This document shows positions 60,627-64,000 of a stretch of 64,000 nt of DNA, in pieces; the stretch's first letter is position 1, and each line of letters opens with the position of its first letter. This stretch comes from Acanthaster planci (Eukaryota > Echinodermata > Asteroidea > Valvatida > Acanthasteridae). The translations under genes and the position numbers were made by a program. Below the pieces are notes generated by a model. It searched no databases. It was given only the letters and a program-made list of their open reading frames with translations, and was not told the DNA's origin. The stretch spans positions 950,040 through 1,014,039 of the forward strand of contig NW_019091480.1 of NCBI RefSeq assembly GCF_001949145.1, read 5' to 3'.

Positions 60627-61789
60627 AATAAGCATATTTTTAACGTTCTGCCTCTCAAAGCTTTTGTTAAAGTTACAAATAGTGCCTTTTGGAAATTTTC
60701 CAAAAAAATTGTCGCCGTTTTCACGAAGAGGCAAAAATGTCAAAATTTCCGAAATAAACAAAAAATTTCACATTTTTCAATTTTAGCAGAAAATGATTTA
60801 GCCTCATTTGGCAAAAGCTTGACGTTGGAAAGTGCTTAGGCCTATTTGGCGGGAAAACGGAAATTAAGAAAATGCAGAAAGAGCTTAAAATGCGTTTTAG
60901 GGTTTTCACGAAGAGCCAAAGTCCATATTGTCACTTCATTTTATACCCACAATTTACATGGTACAGCAACACGGCCGTTCTCACGAAGAGAGAAAGACCT
61001 ATACGCGCTTCGTACGGTACTTCCTGTAATCAAGGTACACAAAGCAACCGCCTTCCTTTATTCCGTAATTAAACAGCGATTACGAATGGGCAAAAATTCA
61101 TAAATACCATTTCATTCAGAAAGTCAAAAGAAGTCAAATTATAATGGTTTTCCAAGGATTTCGTTCTGAAACTTTACTTTCTTTTTCCCGGACATCGCCG
61201 TCCATTAGATAGTATAATTCGTTTTAAAGTTGTCCAATAGAATCCCTTCAATGAACTTGGCGCACGTGGCGCGTTGGTGCATGCACACAGACTCCTGACC
61301 AATCAGACCTGATTAAACGTGTTTGTATCCATGTGGCATCTTGTGATTTACGCAGCGGGAATGAATACCTTGGACAGTTTTTCTATTCGTATAGGTCGAA
61401 ACGCGCAAACGTGACCTGGCCTTGTATTAATATTTGATAGTGCCTGCTGAAAAGTGATAATTCAAGGTCCTACTAGTCTTGCCTTGGGTAAATCAAATAG
61501 TTGTGCTTGACTGACTCTTAATAGGCCTGCGGGTTTATCCTCTTCTTAAACATTTTTTAGCAAATTAGCGGCATGGGCTGAATCTTAACAGAAACAAACA
61601 GTTCTTGGGTTTTGTTGGCGTTTATTTTCATATCATTTCCCACTGACCCTTGGCAAGCTTTGTCAATTGACCCCCGAAGTGCAAGTTGACACACAAAATG
61701 GTACTATCGTCGGCATAGGTTTTAGATTGGCAAGGAGTAGTCAGGTGGTGGATCCGGACAATCGATAAAATATTTTCAGTATTTCCAAG

Positions 61790-63290
61790 AGGAAAAATTA
61801 CATGTATCTATGGGCCCATTGTATAGTTTAGCAGGTACTAAGGAATATTTTTAAAAAAAAATTCGTAAATCAAAGTGATGTTTGACTGGTTCATTATCTT
61901 GATAACGTCTATGCATGCCAAACGACATCCATGAAATTTCTTTTTTAAGATCCATTACATGTATAAACGAGTTTGAGGTGATTTTTAGCCAATTCTGTAT
62001 AATAACAATGTGTGAAGTTGGGAATTTTAACCTCAGGCCTTTTATATGCACATGTAGTATTTTTTGTGGAAATAAAGCCAAACCTCGTTGAGTGCATAAT
62101 ATAACCGCTGCTTAGGTCCGGGTCTTTTTTCTTTCTTTACTTCTCATTCAGGGTTGTTGCAGATCATGACTTTTTTACAGAAAAACAATCAGATTTTTAA
62201 AATTCAATCAGATTTGGTTTAATTAAATCGATTTATTTAAACCGATCTTGGTTACATGTCCAGGAAACCTTTTTTCCCAGAGTTTAAGACATGAAACACC
62301 GTGTGATGACTAAAAGACCCACTACTGACTGTTTTGGCTAAATTTGTCGCATATTGAACTGTTTATTTAAATTGATCAAACATCTTGCTAAGTGCGTTAC
62401 CTGTATTCTGAATTATATACAAACTCTTGGCATAAATAAACTGGTTTTGTGAATTCGGTGATAAAACGAGGTGATCCAAGATCAGTGTGTTTGCTTCTTC
62501 AATTTGGATAAAACTTTTGTACTTGCTAAGATTATGTACTTGCCTTATTTCATTATATTATTTATGACATTTCTAGAGAGTTTATTGAATGAGTACACAT
62601 CTTCGTTGTTTAAGTTTTAATGAATGTCGCAATAATATATGATACATGTTTTCCTAAATGCATGTAAATGGAATGTCTAGTGTATTAATAAACAGGTTTT
62701 CTCAACTGAAAAACTCAAATGACTTGACTCTCTTTCACATTGTTAAAACCATCCATGCGCAAAGCGGTAGTACGCATTCCAAATTTCAAATTATGACCAA
62801 CTCCAAACAAACTGTCTTCATTTTTCTTCACTCCAAAAAATCTAAAGATAAGTAAAGATACATGTACTTGTGTAACTGTTTTAAAGACATCAGTTTGTAA
62901 AACTCCCCCATTTAATTAAACACCAAACGAAAACGTTTCTCGAAGTAACGTGATTTTTTTAATGATGTGTTAATTTTCTGATTTAAATCATTGACTTAAA
63001 TCGATTGATTTCAATTAATTATAACCCTTGTTCTCATTCCTCATAAAAATTCCTTTCATACCAAGGACGTCTGGAAGACCTCATACTAATGACGTGCAAC
63101 CGTTTTTAACACAGTTTGTATTAAGGGGGAAGCAGAAACGGGGACAGGGATCTCCCATGGAGACCTCCTGCACGTATTTTTCGAAACAAAAATGAAAGAT
63201 AATTTTCTTTTAGAATTTTGATTTCCCTCTCAACTGAAGCCCTGGAATGTAGCTTCGCACCTTATATTTAAAGGCCACAAAATGGTTAAG
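61790..63290 (+). repeat. Block C: third partial copy of M4/M5 intron 2
   Basis: AGTTTAGCAGGTACTAAGGAATATT matches 51635-51660. From about 62120 to 63260 the sequence follows 51740-52870 closely, for example the run TTTCTCAACTGAAAAACTCA and on. Coding exons 1 and 2 are not found before it. It is either a broken duplicate or the start of another, largely unseen unit. Confidence 0.65.
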
Positions 63291-63564
63291 ACACCGAGGG
63301 ATGAACAAACAATTGAGATTACTGTTATGATAATTGTGGGCCTCACAGAAAAAATTTATAATCTACCAAAAAATTACAATGTATCATAGACATCAATCAG
63401 GATTAGAAACGAATAAGAATCAAACAACAACTAAAACAATAAGGGGCATATACAAAAGAATAATTTAAAAGATATAAAACATAAAATCATGTGATTAGGA
63501 TGTGCACAGTAAGAAAAGTATATAACATCATGAACATATAACAGATATCAGCAACAGGAATTAT

Positions 63565-63800
63565 TAAAGGGACCGGAAAATACAAATATTTTACTAAAAC
63601 CCTGGCGGGAGATTTCACCTTTAGGTTTCAATAACCTTATTTTAAATGTTTGTTTTCCAATTTGAACCCATGTTTTGGGGCTTTTCATTTTTATGCTAAT
63701 GCTATTTGCATATTCATAAGCGAAACTATGATGTCATCCAAGGCACTGAATCTCAGTGCTATACCAATTAGTGTACAGAAAATTTCTAGATTTTTAAACG
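63565..63800 (-). repeat. Dispersed repeat family R1, inverse copy
   Basis: Read on the minus strand it contains GGATGACATCATAGTTTCGC, TTAGCATAAAAATGAAAAGC and GGTTTTAGTAAAATATTTG followed by TTTTCCGGTCCCTTT, matching the 40390-40555 region in reverse order. It ends near the window edge. Confidence 0.45.
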
Positions 63801-64000
63801 CTGCTATCGTAGATTTAATTTCCTGTGGCAATCTATGGTTGAGTAGGAATATAGTAATAAACAATCAAAAAACCTTTCCCCGAAACTGTTTTCAGATACC
63901 AGTTTTGGAAAAAAAACAATTTGAACGGGAAAACATGCAAACTGTACCATGTCTTCCTGGATTTACATCAAAGCAAAAGCGACCTCCCGTGTCCCTACAT

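Larger units (their letters stand above)
56217..64000. other. Region downstream of M5
   Basis: M5 3' UTR and flank, two assembly gaps, a repeated segment with an LTR-like insertion, then block C. No further MS4A-like exon is recognisable to the window end. Open frames inside the LTR-like element (58431-58673, 60093-60320) are parallel translations of its two copies and do not resemble known proteins. Confidence 0.6.

Noticed and set aside
1-64000. CRISPR arrays, bacterial operons, phage or defence genes
   Set aside because: No regularly spaced direct repeats, no Shine-Dalgarno-linked gene strings; clear introns mark the DNA as eukaryotic.

Overview
The window looks like nuclear DNA of a marine invertebrate, most likely an ambulacrarian deuterostome (sea urchin, sea star, sea cucumber or hemichordate), with amphioxus a weaker alternative. 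The basis is AT-rich introns, abundant ACATGTA and TAGGCCTA words, tRNA-derived SINEs, many foldback elements and a Penelope-like relic. There are no operons or bacterial gene signals. Species is inference only. All exon models were built by hand from reading frame, GT/AG splice sites and agreement between paralogues.

The gene content is a head-to-tail array, all on the + strand, of five intact genes for four-pass membrane proteins resembling the MS4A/CD20-like family (called M1 to M5 here): M1 3806-7086 (207 aa), M2 11973-16416 (222 aa), M3 24714-29080 (286 aa), M4 36059-42896 (340 aa) and M5 49806-56216 (352 aa). They share one architecture: a coding exon with the N-terminal tail and TM1, a 63-bp exon (TM2), an exon with TM3 plus a two-cysteine extracellular loop, an exon with TM4 ending in a cysteine cluster, then a Gln/Pro-rich tail. 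Internal junctions are phase 0; the last junction of M3-M5 is phase 1. An acceptor AG lies 9-12 bases before the ATG in M2-M5 and somewhat further in M1, so each gene probably has a noncoding first exon.

M1 and M2 end after exon 5 in Ser-Ala-Val, a class I PDZ-ligand pattern. M3-M5 carry a sixth exon with a long tail ending in a DxxxLL acidic dileucine signal. M4 and M5 are products of a segmental duplication (about 31.9-44.9 kb and 46.15-58.0 kb). Between them the TM segments are almost unchanged while the large extracellular loop has diverged strongly, as expected for loops that bind ligands or partners.

Other contents: 1-3.8 kb has repeat ends and G-rich tracts but no gene I recognise. 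7-12 kb holds a dispersed repeat and a foldback element with GGCGTTATAACGCC units. M2 introns carry a reverse SINE, a Penelope-like relic and a 204-bp TA-flanked MITE. 16.4-24.7 kb holds an unidentified 196-codon minus-strand ORF and a foldback element. 29-36 kb has a MITE, SINEs and a decayed M3-like exon 5. From 56.2 kb there are two assembly gaps flanking near-identical copies of one segment with an LTR-like insertion, then a third partial copy of M4/M5 intron sequence. The array may continue beyond the window.
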